Source of the DNA: Mactromeris polynyma | Taxonomy: Eukaryota > Mollusca > Bivalvia > Venerida > Mactridae | Reading direction: 5' to 3' | DNA: 64,000 nt | NCBI GenBank assembly: GCA_032209605.1 | Contig: JASFXZ010000016.1 | Coordinates: forward strand, 9,362,001-9,426,000 | Shown here: piece after piece, positions 1-12,532 of the stretch | Layout of the letters: each line of letters begins with the position of its first letter | Position numbering within the stretch: position 1 is the stretch's first letter | The notes under the pieces: generated by a model | What the model was told of the DNA's origin: nothing | The model's input: only the letters and a program-made list of their open reading frames with translations | Databases searched by the model: none | Translations under genes and position numbers: made by a program

Positions 1-1140
1 TCCATGTTAAAGGGGAAAGGGGACTGTCTTTTAACATATATTCATATCTATGTTTAATTTGCTTTATTTGAAAAAAAATCTCTGACAAAACAATTTCCGA
101 CCTACCTACCGGTACCCTATTTTTTTGTAACAAACATTTTTTTAGACATTAAGAAGTTAACTGGAAGTAATGCAGCATGAAGTAACATACATACCATTGT
201 AATAAACACACAATATGTTCATATATAACACAAATTGATGGACAAGTTTTGGTTACAAGTAATGAACAGAAATTACTGGTTAAAACCTTAAATTTTAGGA
301 GATAAAATGAATGGTAATATGGACAGTATCTCAACACTAACAAATGTTTTCCATGCAGATGGTTCTTTTCAAAATTATGGATAATACACAGGAATAAATC
401 TACGCATATTCAGAGTGCCAGACACAAACCCTTCAATTAGAAAAGCCGAGCACAGCCCAGGTTTTATCACATAATGGTATCATTAACTCAAAATCCAGAA
501 AGATAGCTTAAGTTTGAAATTCTTCCCAACTGGGAACGTAAACTAATCACACAATTCAACATGTTCAGCTTAATTACATAAATATACATGTTTTCAACCC
601 AGCATTTAGTAATTAACACTTAATTTGGACAATTACTCAAAAATCAATTTGTTAAGTAGTAACTTCAAGCTTTTTAACAATTTAATCATGATGTCTAATT
701 ATTTGGTAATAAATTGTATTCTTGGCAAATTGTTTCAAACTAGAATGTTACCTCCACAGGGAATAGTTTAAGCATACAGGTAATTACAGATATGAGAATG
801 GCAAAAACGGAAAAGAACCGAAAAGCCTGGGGGGGAGGTCTACTTACTACAACAGAATACGCCATCTAAAAATAGTACTACAAAACATCCTGGTTAGTAT
901 TAAACTTCGCTTAACTCCCCTGCAGTGTCGCAGAAATAGGGTCCATGGTTCATACAGAACTTTTTATAAGGACTTTTTAAGTACTTTTCCCCATTTTCAA
1001 GGAGTACAAATTAAATATTTCGGTATAGAGAAGAAGGGATCCAGTGTATTTTTCAAGTTTATCACCCCGAGATGACCATCCCTGCAGCACGAATAAAATT
1101 ACACAATGTAAGAATTACTTAAAGAGGGCCTAAAACCTGT
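1..1140. other. AT-rich stretch, no gene seen
   Basis: No credible coding region, RNA gene or tandem array is visible. Open frames are short and unrecognisable. A loose run rich in AAGTACTTTTC and TTTCAAGGAG near 980-1010 recurs at 1375-1460 and may be the edge of an old dispersed repeat. Confidence 0.6.
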
Positions 1141-1170
1141 TGACCACTGTGCCGCACTGTATTACCTTAC

Positions 1171-1278
1171 TATCGCCTACTTGGCGGTAGGCCCCTTCTA
1201 CCATACTATCGCCTACTTGGCGGTAGGCCCCTTCTACCATACTATCGCCTACTTGGCGGTAGGCCCCTTCTACCATAC
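1171..1278. repeat. 36-bp minisatellite, 3 copies, hairpin-forming unit
   Basis: Three perfect copies start at 1171, 1207 and 1243, with a partial fourth at 1279. Each unit contains GCCTAC and GTAGGC six bases apart, and also GGTAG and CTACC seven bases apart. Every copy could therefore fold into either of two small, mutually exclusive hairpins. No coding role is apparent. Confidence 0.9.
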
Positions 1279-1365
1279 TATCATTTTTTCATCATGTTTG
1301 TTATTATTTATCCTTTTCTATCCGCAGCAGAAGAATTTAAGGGCAATTTAGCAAATTTTGTTCGT

Positions 1366-1475
1366 TTTTTCAAAATTCAAGTACTTTTCAAGGAGTTTTT
1401 GACTGTTACAAATTCAAGTATTTTTTCAAGGAGAAGGCTTCAAATTCAAGGACTTTTCAAGACTGTGCGAACCTT
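1366..1475. repeat. degenerate internal repeat of CAAATTCAAG / TTTTCAAGGA
   Basis: The words TTCAAG, ACTTTTCAAG and TTTTTTCAAGGAG recur at irregular spacing over about 110 bases, and a similar run lies near 980-1010. It looks like a decayed dispersed or low-complexity repeat. The open frame across it (1294-1542) has the composition of the repeat and resembles no protein I know. Confidence 0.4.
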
Positions 1476-1479
1476 GGGG

Positions 1480-3080
1480 TCATCAAGAGGTTGCCTCCCC
1501 TCCCCCAAACGTTATCAGATTTCCATTGATCTCAAAATTTGAAAATGATGTCAGGGAGTGTCAAAATAGTGGAAATCCGCTGATCGGCAGAAAATTCTCA
1601 TCCCCGTAATTACAATTACCAGCAATTGAAAGTACATGCATGTTTTTAGCCTCCATTGTGTTCTCGTGAATTAATTGACATGCTGTAGTACAAAGAAATA
1701 ATTTTCAAAACCCAAGTTATGACTGAAATCAAAGTATTTGTATTTCTATTTTATCTAATACTGCATTTTCTTCAAAAATATTCTAAAATTTGTTCTGTAT
1801 GTAAGTGTGTATGTGTCTATGCTACAGTATTTCTAAATTGCAGTTTATAATGGTCAAAGGCTAATTATAACCCAGTTGCCAATTAGTTTATTTATGTATA
1901 TAATATATTGCACACAACTTGCATAGAATCAAAACCAGAGGAAAATTCCTCTCAGCAAAACATTAAAACTTCAAGAACAATGAAATGTTTGCAGAAAATG
2001 AAATATTTCCATCATTTATATTGTTTACTTGATTTAAGAAGAAAATTTAAGAAGAGCTAGTCTGATACAGGTAAGCTGTTTTCTATCAAAAGAAACATAA
2101 ATAAATCATTCAAACGTTCCATACTACATTTCCTTTCTATAAACAAGTTCTTGTAAGTAATTATAGGAAACTCTATAACTTTGTGTTTGCTCTAATGACG
2201 ATAGATACACAACATTTGAGAAATATAATACAGGCAGTTCTCATAAATAAAGTGGAAAATATGTAATAAATCCTGCATGCTCACCCTGGAGGTGGAAGTG
2301 ATAAAAAAATACATATACACTATGTATAACATAAGATGTTTGTTTGAAATCAATGGCTCCACTGAATTTCTGTAACATATGTAGTGATAGTTTGACCTTA
2401 ACCAACTCACAGGTGATTCCAGCATGTGCAAACTTCATTCCTTTAACACAACTGAGAAAAATCATGCAAGTCCTATAAATGCAGTCACAACAAAAGGGGG
2501 AGGGGGGAATAGGTGTCCTTGGTTTCCCAGTCTATCTGTGTCCATCACTTCTCGTAACATCTCTACATTGAAACTGAGACCTCCTCAGATCAGAAATATC
2601 CATGCCCGAGGTATGATTATCAATAAACTTTTCACAGCTAACGGTAAACTGAGGAGAATCTGGCATGAAACACACGTTTCATTCTTACCATTAGGGGAAT
2701 ACCTTTCAATTGTTTAAAAGTGTAACAAAGTGTTACAGACAAACTAACATACAGAAAGATATGTATGCAGCCTCCAACCTGAGGAAAAAAACATGCAATC
2801 ACACATTATTTCAGTAATTTACAGCTCATTTCAAGGTCCAAAAAACTTCATCTAGACAACATCAAAAATATAAACAAACTTCATCCGAAGTGTTGAAGAT
2901 CAAATAAATATTTTATCCAGATGTTTCTCTGTTTCTATTCTCTGTTTCTATGATGAATAAAGTAAGCAGACACCATCCAGCAAAAATAATAACCGCAGTT
3001 CAAAACATCAAGGAAACTTAAGTAAGTAAAAGATATCTTATAAAGTGTAATACAACATCAAGGATGTTAAACTGTCATTC
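1480..3080. other. unannotated AT-rich stretch
   Basis: I see nothing supportable. The frames at 2192-2717 are short, run in several directions and have no recognisable domain. G-rich and C-rich runs near 2495-2510 are isolated. Confidence 0.6.
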
Positions 3081-3086
3081 ATATTG

Positions 3087-4029
3087 TTATTGTTGCTATG
3101 TTACTGTCTGTTGCATAGTGTCTAGTGTTATTGTTGCTATGTTACTGTCTGATGCATAGTGCCTGGTGTTATTGTTGCTATGTTACTGTCTGATGCATAG
3201 TGCCTGGTGTTATTGTTGCTATGTTACTGTCTGATGCATAGTGCCTGGTGTTATTGTTCCTATGTTACTGTCTGATGCATAGTGCCTGGTGTTATTGTTG
3301 CTATGTTACTGTCTGATGCAGAGTGCCTGGTGTTATTGTTCCTATGTTACTGTCTGATGCATAGTGTCTGGTGTTATTGATGCTATGTTACTGTCTGATG
3401 CATAGTGCCTGGTGTTATTGTTGCTATGTTACTGTCTGATGCATAGTGCCTGGTGTTATTGTTGCTATATTACTGTCTGATGCATAGTGCCTGGTGTTAT
3501 TGTTCCTATGTTACTGTCTGATGCATAGTGTCTGGTGTAATTGTTGCTATGTTACTGTCTGATGCATAGTGCCTGGTGTTATTGTTGCTATGTTACTGTC
3601 TGATGCAGAGTGCCTGGTGTTATTGTTGCTATGTTACTGTCTGATGCATAGTGTCTGGTGTTATTGATGCTATGTTACTGTCTGATGCAGAGTGCCTGGT
3701 GTTATTGTTGCTATGTTACTGTCTGATGCAGAGTGCCTGGTGTTATTGTTGCTATGTTACTGTCTGATGCAGAGTGCCTGGTGTTATTGTTGCTATGTTA
3801 CTGTCTGATGCATAGTGTCTGGTGTTATTGTTGCTATGTTACTGTCTGATGCAGAGTGCCTGGTGTTATTGTTGCTATGTTACTGTCTGATGCAGAGTGC
3901 CTGGTGTTATTGTTGCTATGTTACTGTCTGATGCATAGTGTCTGGTGTTATTGATGCTATGTTACTGTCTGATGCAGAGTGCCTGGTGTTATTGTTGCTA
4001 TGTTACTGTCTGATGCAGAGTGTCTGGTG
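3087..4029. repeat. 41-bp minisatellite, 23 copies
   Basis: The unit reads TTATTGTTGCTATG... and ends ...AGTGCCTGGTG. Phase is kept exactly from 3087 to 4030 (23 x 41 = 943), so there are almost no indels. Variants are single-base: GTTGCT/GTTCCT/GATGCT, GCATAG/GCAGAG and GCC/GTC. The alternating order of variants suggests block duplication. A partial unit trails to about 4038. Confidence 0.95.
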
Positions 4030-4039
4030 TTATTGTTGA

Positions 4040-5176
4040 CTGCTGATATTTCAATGTTCTTGCAGTCAAAAAGAAACAGTTGTGTTCAATCATTGTTGCT
4101 GCATGTCACCAAACCTAATAATTCAGATTTTGTATATTTCCACGATTTCCATGTAGTTGCAATGGCTTTATAATCACTTCCAGAAGACAACAAATTTATC
4201 ATTTTCAACAGCAACTGTCTAGTTCAATTATAATCTCCATGGCAATAGTAAGGCAAGAAAGACATGATAACCATCTTCAGCAGAGAGAAAATTAAATGAT
4301 TATCACCATAAACAACATTATCTGCTTTAATACTATCACAGTCATCATCAACAGTAGCAGCAACATCAATATGATAACCAACAACAATTTATAAAACATG
4401 AATTATAGCAACATTTTCCCCATCATCATCATCATCATCATCATTCACTTTGAACGGTACTTACCACCATTCATTAATTGTCATTATTTACAGCATTACA
4501 ATCCTCACGAACAAAGGCAGCCACAATAAATTACTCAGCAATAATACAATAAATGAAAAATTCAACAATACTTAAGCATACTAATCATCATCATCTTCAT
4601 TAACATAATCATCATCATCTTCATCACTAACATCAGCATAATCATTGACACTAGCATCAACATCATTACTATCATTGATGTCAACATCATCGTCTTTTTT
4701 GTAGCAGCCATTATACCACTGACAAATATTACAGTGTCAAGAACAACAGATGAGTCATATTGGAAAAGAACTATCAATAATTTATCCAAGTTAAACATCT
4801 ACAAGACAAATTTCATCCGCTTATTGCTTATTGATATTTATATCACGAGTTAGGCTACAAATAAGTTGACAAGAAATACAAATTATATCTTCTAGAAATC
4901 CCTTAAGACAGGTCATATTTAAGAATTTAAACGTGCCAAAACCGTCCCTTAAGGGTGTTCAGTTTCAACACAGTAGATTTAATGCATCATTTTATGGAAC
5001 TAAGTCCAGGTCTTTCCGTCGGGAGTCTGAGACAAATTTTTATCAAATAAATACAAACAAAAAAACAAACAGAATATCTCATCCAAGATAACAGAACAAT
5101 AAATTTAAGTCCCTTACTTAAACTACAATTACAGTCACATATGTAAAATTTCATGACAATGCAAATTCAAGATAGG
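4040..5176. other. non-coding stretch with CAT/ATC-rich low complexity
   Basis: There is a perfect (CAT)8 at 4421-4444 and impure ATC/CAT runs at about 4578-4700. The minus-strand frame at 4562-4798 is methionine-rich only because it reads those triplets. Nothing else is recognised. Confidence 0.6.
4421..4444. repeat. (CAT)8 microsatellite
   Basis: Eight uninterrupted CAT triplets lie between ...TTTTCCC and TTCACTTTG. A similar but interrupted CAT/TCA tract lies at 4578-4700. Confidence 0.9.
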
Positions 5177-5178
5177 TA

Positions 5179-6103
5179 CAGTAGACATTGCTCGAGCGAC
5201 CACCTGTAATAAGCGACTTTTTTATTAAACGACCACTTAAATTCCCGCCCGAGCGTTTTTACTATATAAATTGTATCTATTAAACGACTTTTCTCTAACG
5301 CGACCAGCGACCGCATTAAACCAGTCCCGACAGGTAAAAAAGATAGTTAAATAATCCATTAAACGACCGCATGCACTTAATCTCATTGTGCATTTCACAC
5401 CTTATTCACAACTGCATTCGCGCATTGTCCTTTAAACAATTGAATAAACAATAAGCCGTGATAAATTCGACCAGGTAATTACTCGACGACAAAGTTATAA
5501 AACGTCATTTAAAAATCGTTGCATATATGTGTCCGTTTGAGCGCGAGTCTCAAATGTAAATGGATTACACAGCATAATTTCTACAAGAACCAAGTTCATG
5601 TAACGTCGTTTGCTAAGCGACTTACATTGCTTGATGTCACCGAGGTTTTACATTACGATGTCCCGAGAAGAAATATGCGAGATGTTATTTGTGTGCCGAC
5701 TCGCCCGCTTTTATCTTTACTTGAAAGATCGTCGTGCCAACAAACTTCTTTATACTCACTGAGAGAATGAAAATGTCAGACAAAAACACATCACATAATT
5801 TAACTTTCAAAGTACATGAACCTTGTCGCATTGGATAACTTACGTGGAATTTAAGAATTAGGCACTTGTAAAGTGTTCTATTGCCTAGTGAGCTGATAGA
5901 GTGGTTTAAATTTACGAGCTTTGATTCACACCATAGATACATATAAATGAAAGAGGATGGTATTTATATGTTTTGATTGTTCAGTACGACATTCATTTGT
6001 ACTTAACTTTCGTTAAATTTGTTGATATCTATTAAGAGACCACTTTATTAAGCGACCACTTTTTGGCCGTCCCTTGGGTGGTCTCTTAATACAATGTCTA
6101 CTG
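5179..6103. mobile_element. 925-bp DNA transposon/MITE, TIR CAGTAGACATTG, TA target duplication
   Basis: The left end is TA then CAGTAGACATTG (5177-5190). The right end is CAATGTCTACTG then TA (6092-6105). These are perfect 12-bp terminal inverted repeats flanked by TA, as in Tc1/mariner/pogo elements. Inside the termini, words such as GCGACCAC, TTAAGCGACC and AAACGACC recur in both orientations. Two short frames inside (5519-5770 plus, 5685-5942 minus) show no transposase motif, so the element is probably non-autonomous. Confidence 0.85.
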
Positions 6104-6134
6104 TACATTGAATTTTAAAGTCACTGTTTAAGTA

Positions 6135-6362
6135 GTTAGGGGCCTCTGTGGTTAAGACGATATGGTCGCCGACTTCTAATCACTTGACCCTTTCCATTGG
6201 CTGTATGGAATTCCACCATATATACAGTATTTACAAGTTTACTAGCTGGCTTATTGAATGTGGGTGATTCTACCCAGGTGTCTGCCTGAAGTCTTCCTCC
6301 ACCATAATAGCAGGAATAGTCTCAACATTACCAGAGCTGTTTATGTAACTAGTTAACCCCGT
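6135..6362 (+). mobile_element. tRNA-derived SINE-like sequence (copy 1)
   Basis: It begins GGGGCCTCTGTGGTTAAG and continues GTCGCCGACTTCTAATCAC, which resembles the D-arm and anticodon arm of a type-II (Leu/Ser-like) tRNA. The downstream body includes GGTGATTCTACCCAGGTG and GTCTTCCTCCACCATAA, which I associate with a molluscan SINE 3' region. A related sequence in the same orientation is at 58622-58800. The tRNA part is decayed and cannot be a functional tRNA gene. Confidence 0.6.
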
Positions 6363-6803
6363 TAAAATAGCACATTGCATCGTATAGTAATGGATAACTG
6401 GATATGAATGAAAAATGAGATCTTAAAAATTAATGTAAATTAACAATACTTGACTAAGAAAGAGCAAAACTACATTTGCCTATTTTGATATATTCATTGC
6501 TTCTACAAAATATGTTTTTGCAACATTTCATTAGGTGGTCCAGCTCTTTGTATATTAGGTTCTGAATAACAGTTTTATAGAAACAACAATTAAAGGTTAA
6601 CAGGTATGTTGTAAAACATGTAAAGGGCAATCGTTGTAAGTGGTTAACTAGTCATATATATATATATGGAAATAGAGCATTTGTATACTTTACAATTGTT
6701 TTTGTCACTTTGACCTTCAAATACAGCAAACAAATATAACAAACAAGACAAAAATACAGATGGTTTGAAGACAAACAGTTCACAATTTTCACCTATTCAG
6801 TAT
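6363..6803. other. unannotated stretch
   Basis: AT-rich, with a short (TA)n run at about 6655-6668. No gene or recognised repeat. Confidence 0.6.
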
Positions 6804-7232
6804 CATACATGTGAAGTCTCCCTATTTCCGCGGGAGATGCCTGATTTTGACAGCCAACTCGGCCGGGAGCCGCGATCTCCTGATTTTCAAAGTAAATATC
6901 GTGAATTTTTATTATGGGATATTTTTTAGTTCATTCCCGACTGGTTTGCTGAAATTACTTGTTAAACTGATAACCGTAAGTGTAAAATCGGGATACCAGT
7001 CCGAAAATGACACTGATCAAAATAGGACGCGACCCTCGCTTGTCATGTTGTTTATTCAAATTTCACACGTTTCTATATTAATTGGCAACTCTATTAAAGG
7101 AATGAACCCCAGATTACGAGTTAATTCGCAGAATATTGCTATTAACAGCTTATGATACGGATGAAGACATGATATTGACAAAATTTCAGCCACACAAAAA
7201 AATCTCCCGTTCAGAAAAGGTTCACATGTATG
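6804..7232 (+). mobile_element. 429-bp inverted-repeat element, TIR CATACATGTGAA (family J, copy 1)
   Basis: The ends are CATACATGTGAA (6804-6815) and TTCACATGTATG (7221-7232), a perfect 12-bp inverted repeat. The subterminal words CGGGAGAT and ATCTCCCG are also inverted. Related sequence is found at 23556-23685 (plus, left part only), 24879-25190 (minus) and 58845-59150 (plus), which supports a dispersed family. The 114-residue open frame at 6811-7155 does not resemble a known protein, and the other copies do not preserve it. Confidence 0.65.
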
Positions 7233-8200
7233 CAGTATAATGAACTGTAATGAAATTCATTGTCGTTTATTCAAGAGCACAGTTTATTTTAGAGCCAGAT
7301 GACGAGAATTTTATGTTTCGATGTGATTGTCAGGTAAATACCAATTCAGAACAATGGCATCAAATGAAAATGGTAACGTCTTTTTATGCTCAAAATATCT
7401 GTAAAATTGAATTGACAAACAGGATGCTGATGAACATTATACACAAAATATTATTCAGAATTATACAAGATATAAGCTATACAGATATTTACATAGTAAG
7501 AATTATCGTCACCAAAATTCACATTGACTTATAATATCAAGTGTAAACACAATACCATAGTAACAGTTTCTCGACAAAAACTGAGTTAGAACAGTATTGC
7601 ATCCAAACCTTCATAGCAAGGAGCAGAAGCCACAATTGATGCAATAGGAGTCATAAACTTGATGATGATAGTTATGTATTTTGTGATAAGAAGTAGTTTG
7701 AAGATGAGATCTATCGGTCCTCTTGACCTTTTGAAAAAGCCCTTCAAACAATAACTGTACTTTATCAAACAAAATCCGCCTACTTAAAGCAGTCTCAGCA
7801 TGAATTTCATATAAAAGAAAACAACGCAGTTATATACACAGTCATTGAAAATTGAAGTTTTGCTTTGACTGCCTGTATACTATTTATAATACAATTACCT
7901 CAGTGCTAATTTTTAAGACAGAAATACCTAAGCCGGACCAATTTTTAAATATATGGGAACTACTAGTTATTATCGGTACATTTTCATAAATTTTGCTATT
8001 ATGTGAAATATGTAAGACAAATAACTGAAATTACAGTGCTTACGTTCATTTGAGAATGGATGCAAACATATTGTGAGGTGCTCAGCCAATGAGAATGCCT
8101 TTGCAAAACATTGACCAATAGAAATAATGAATACATTAATGGTAATTCTAAAACTAATTTTGATCATCACTGGCATTGAGAATTGTCAAACAAGCATAGC
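7233..8200. other. unannotated AT-rich stretch
   Basis: Frames at 7250-7534 and 7586-7768 are short with no recognisable domain. No tandem repeat. This is the left flank of the giant 48-bp array. Confidence 0.55.
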
Positions 8201-8207
8201 TATCCCA

Positions 8208-11200
8208 TCATTTACCTGCAGAACCCACATAACACGGAGGACACAGAATCAAACAGCATTAACCTGCAGAACCCACATAACACGGAGGACACAGAATCAA
8301 ACAGCATTTACCTGCAGAACCCACATAACACGGAGGACACAGAATCAAACAGCATTAACCTGCAGAACCCACATAACACGGAGGACACAGAATCAAACAG
8401 CATTTACCTGCAGAACCAACCTAACATGGAGGACACAGAATCAAACAGCATTTACCTGCAGACCCCACATAACACGGAGGACACAGAATCAAACAGCATT
8501 TACCTGCAGAACCCACATAACACGGAAGACACAGAATCAAACAGCATTTACCTGCAGAACCCACATAACACGGAGGACACAGAATCAAACAGCATTTACC
8601 TGCAGAACCCACATAACACGGAGGACACAGAATCAAACAGCATTTACCTGCAGAACCCACATAACACGGAGGACACAGAATCAAACAGCATTAACCTGCA
8701 GAACCCACATAACACGGGGACACAGAATCAAACAGCATTTACCTGCAGAACCCACCTAACACGGAGGACACAGAATCAAACAGCATTTACCTGCAGAACC
8801 CACATAACACGGAGGACACAGAATCAAACAGCATTTACCTGCAGAACCCACATAACACGGAGGACACAGAATCAAACAGCATTAACCTGCAGAACCCACA
8901 TAACACGGAGGACACAGAATCAAACAGCATTTACCTGCAGAACCCACATAACACGGAGGACACAGAATCAAACAGCATTTACCTGCAGAACCCACATAAC
9001 ACGGAGGACACAGAATCAAACAGCATTAACCTGCAGAACCCACATAACACGGAGGACACAGAATCAAACAGCATTTACCTGCAGAACCAACCTAACATGG
9101 AGGACACAGAATCAAACAGCATTTACCTGCAGACCCCACATAACACGGAGGACACAGAATCAAACAGCATTTACCTGCAGAACCCACATAACACGGAAGA
9201 CACAGAATCAAACAGCATTTACCTGCAGAACCCACATAACACGGAGGACACAGAATCAAACAGCATTTACCTGCAGAACCCACATAACACGGAGGACACA
9301 GAATCAAACAGCATTTACCTGCAGAACCCACATAACACGGAGGACACAGAATCAAACAGCATTAACCTGCAGAACCCACATAACACGGGGACACAGAATC
9401 AAACAGCATTTACCTGCAGAACCCACCTAACACGGAGGACACAGATTCAAACAGCATTTACCTGCAGAACCCACATAACACGGAGGACACAGAATCAAAC
9501 AGCATTTACCTGCAGAACCCACATAACACGGAGGACACAGAATCAAACAGCATTAACCTGCAGAACCCACATAACACGGAGGACACAGAATCAAACAGCA
9601 TTTACCTGCAGAACCCACATAACACGGAGGACACAGAATCAAACAGCATTAACCTGCAGAACCCACATAACACGGAGGACACAGAATCAAACAGCATTTA
9701 CCTGCAGAACCCACATAACACGGAGGACACAGAATCAAACAGCATTAACCTGCAGAACCCACATAACACGGAGGACACAGAATCAAACAGCATTTACCTG
9801 CAGAACCCACATAACACAGAGGACACAGAATCAAACAGCATTTACCTGCAGACCCCACATAACACGGAGGACACAGAATCAAACAGCATTTACCTGCAGA
9901 ACCCACATAACACGGAAGACACAGAATCAAACAGCATTTACCTGCAGAACCCACATAACACGGAGGACACAGAATCAAACAGCATTTACCTGCAGAACCC
10001 ACATAACACGGAGGACACAGAATCAAACAGCATTTACCTGCAGAACCCACATAACACGGAGGACACAGAATCAAACAGCATTAACCTGCAGAACCCACAT
10101 AACACGGGGACACAGAATCAAACAGCATTTACCTGCAGAACCCACCTAACACGGAGGACACAGATTCAAACAGCATTTACCTGCAGAACCCACATAACAC
10201 GGAGGACACAGAATCAAACAGCATTAACCTGCAGAACCCACATAACACGGAGGACACAGAATCAAACAGCATTTACCTGCAGAACCCACATAACACGGAG
10301 GACACAGAATCAAACAGCATTTACCTGCAGAACCCACATAACACAGAGGACACAGAATCAAACAGCATTTACCTGCAGAACCCACCTAACACGGAGGACA
10401 CAGAATCAAACAGCATTTACCTGCAGAACCAACATAACACGGAGGACACAGAATCAAACAGCATTTACCTGCAGAACCCACATAACACGGAGGACACAGA
10501 ATCAAACAGCATTTACCTGCAGAACCCACATAACACGGAGGACACAGAATCAAACAACATTTACCTGCAGAACCAACATAAAACGGAGGACACAGAATCA
10601 AACAGCATTTACCTGCAGAACCCACATAACACAGAGGACACAGAATCAAACAGCATTTACCTGCAGAACCAACCTAGCACGGAGGACACAGAATCAAACA
10701 GCATTTACCTGCAGAACCCACATAACACGGAGGACACAGAATCAAACAGCATTTACCTGCAGAACCCACCTAACACGGAGGACACAGAATCAAACAGCAT
10801 TTACCTGCAGAACCAACATAACACGGAGGACACAGAATCAAACAGCATTTACCTGCAGAACCCACATAACACGGAGGACACAGAATCAAACAGCATTTAC
10901 CTGCAGAACCCACATAACACGGAGGACACAGAATCAAACAACATTTACCTGCAGAACCAACATAAAACGGAGGACACAGAATCAAACAGCATTTACCTGC
11001 AGAACCCACATAACACAGAGGACACAGAATCAAACAGCATTTACCTGCAGAACCAACCTAGCACGGAGGACACAGAATCAAACAGTATTTACCTGCAGAA
11101 CCCACATAACACGGAGGACACAGAATCAAACAGCATTTACCTGCAGAACCCACATAACACGGAGGACACAGAATCAAACAGCATTTACCTGCAGAACCCA

Positions 11201-12081
11201 CATAACACGGAGGACACAGAATCAAACAGCATTAACCTGCAGAACCCACATAACACGGAGGACACAGAATCAAACAGCATTTACCTGCAGAACCCACATA
11301 ACACGGAGGACACAGAATCAAACAGCATTTACCTGCAGAACCCACATAACACGGAGGACACAGAATCAAACAGCATTTACCTGCAGAACCCACATAACAC
11401 GGAGGACACAGAATCAAACAGTATTTACCTGCAGAACCCACCTAACACGGAGGACACAGAATCAAACAGCATTTACCTGCAGAACCCACATAACACGGAG
11501 GACACAGAATCAAACAGCATTTACCTGCAGAACCAACCTAACACGGAGGACACAGAATCAAACAGCATTTACCTGCAGAACCAACCTAACACGGAGGACA
11601 CAGAATCAAACAGCATTTACCTGCAGAACCCACATAACACGGAGGACACATAATCAAACAGCATTTACCTGCAGAACCCACATAACACGGAGGACACAGA
11701 ATCAAACAGCATTTACCTGCAGAACCAACATAACACGGAGGACACAGAATCAAACAGCATTTACCTGCAGAACCCACATAACACGGAGGACACAGAATCG
11801 AACAGCATTTACCTGCAGAACCCACATAACACGGAGGACACAGAATCAAACAGCATTTACCTGCAGAACCCACATAACACGGAGGACACAGAATCAAACA
11901 GCATTTACCTGCAGAACCAACCTAACACGGAGGACACAGAATCAAACAGCATTTACCTGCAGAACCCACCTAACACGGAGGACACAGAATCAAACAGCAT
12001 TTACCTGCAGAACCCACCTAACACGGAGGACACAGAATCAAACAGCATTTACTTGCAGAACCAACCTAACACGGAGGACAC
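8208..12081. repeat. giant 48-bp minisatellite, about 80 copies, with higher-order structure
   Basis: The unit is TTTACCTGCAGAACCCACAT followed by AACACGGAGGACACAGAATC and AAACAGCA. Each copy carries a PstI-type CTGCAG. Variants include TTTACC/TTAACC, CCCACAT/CCAACCT and ACGG/ACAG. Three copies are 47 bp (CACGGGGACAC at 8713, 9384 and 10103), spaced 671 and 719 bp, that is 14 and 15 units minus one base. A separate 384-bp (8-unit) block recurs (10386-10649 and 10770-11033). Because 48 is divisible by 3, frames stay open on both strands for hundreds of codons. Unit variants change amino acids freely and the 47-bp copies shift the frame, so I do not call a gene. Confidence 0.97.
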
Positions 12082-12085
12082 TATC

Positions 12086-12532
12086 ATCACCAGGCACATA
12101 TGTATGTATAACTTATGTGCCCAATATGAATAGAATTCATCCACCCTTACAAGAGTTATTGATTAGAAACCAATTTTTTTTATTGAAATAACTCCTCTAA
12201 CAATAGGTGAATTGTGGCTGATATCTACCTTGGCCTGTATTCTATTATCCCACACATGTGTGCCCAATGTGAACCCTTTTTAAGAGTAATTGATCAGAAA
12301 CAAACTGTTTATGTTGAAAAGGGGGCCACAACTCCTCCTAATATTGAAAATTGCAACCAATATTGAACTTGACCTGTATTCCATAACCTTATAATTATGT
12401 ATGTGCCCAGTATGAATTGAATCAACCCATCCTTTCAAGAGTTATTGATCGGAAACCAAGTTTTGCACGTACAAACAGACAGGGGTAACACTTCATGCCC
12501 CATCACCATTCTTCCAATGGCAGGGGCATAAC
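12086..12532 (+). mobile_element. pearl-like/Helitron-like element remnant with diverged core units
   Basis: About three diverged units each contain a version of TGTGCCCAATATGAAT...AGTTATTGATCGGAAACCAA, with CTTGACCTGTATTCCATAA between. They are followed by ACAGACAGGGG and an end hairpin in which ATGCCCC (12494 onward) pairs with GGGGCAT (12522 onward). The core wording (TTGACCTGTAT, GAGTTATTGATCGGAAACCA) matches the intact elements at 15557 and 32860, so this is an older relative abutting the 48-bp array. Confidence 0.6.

Noticed and set aside
4562..4798. Methionine-rich 78-codon minus-strand frame
   Set aside because: It is a translation of an impure CAT/ATC low-complexity tract.
8208..12081. 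CRISPR-like array of regular repeats
   Set aside because: The units are contiguous 48-bp repeats with no unique spacers and no cas genes nearby; the sequence is eukaryotic. The same applies to the other arrays.
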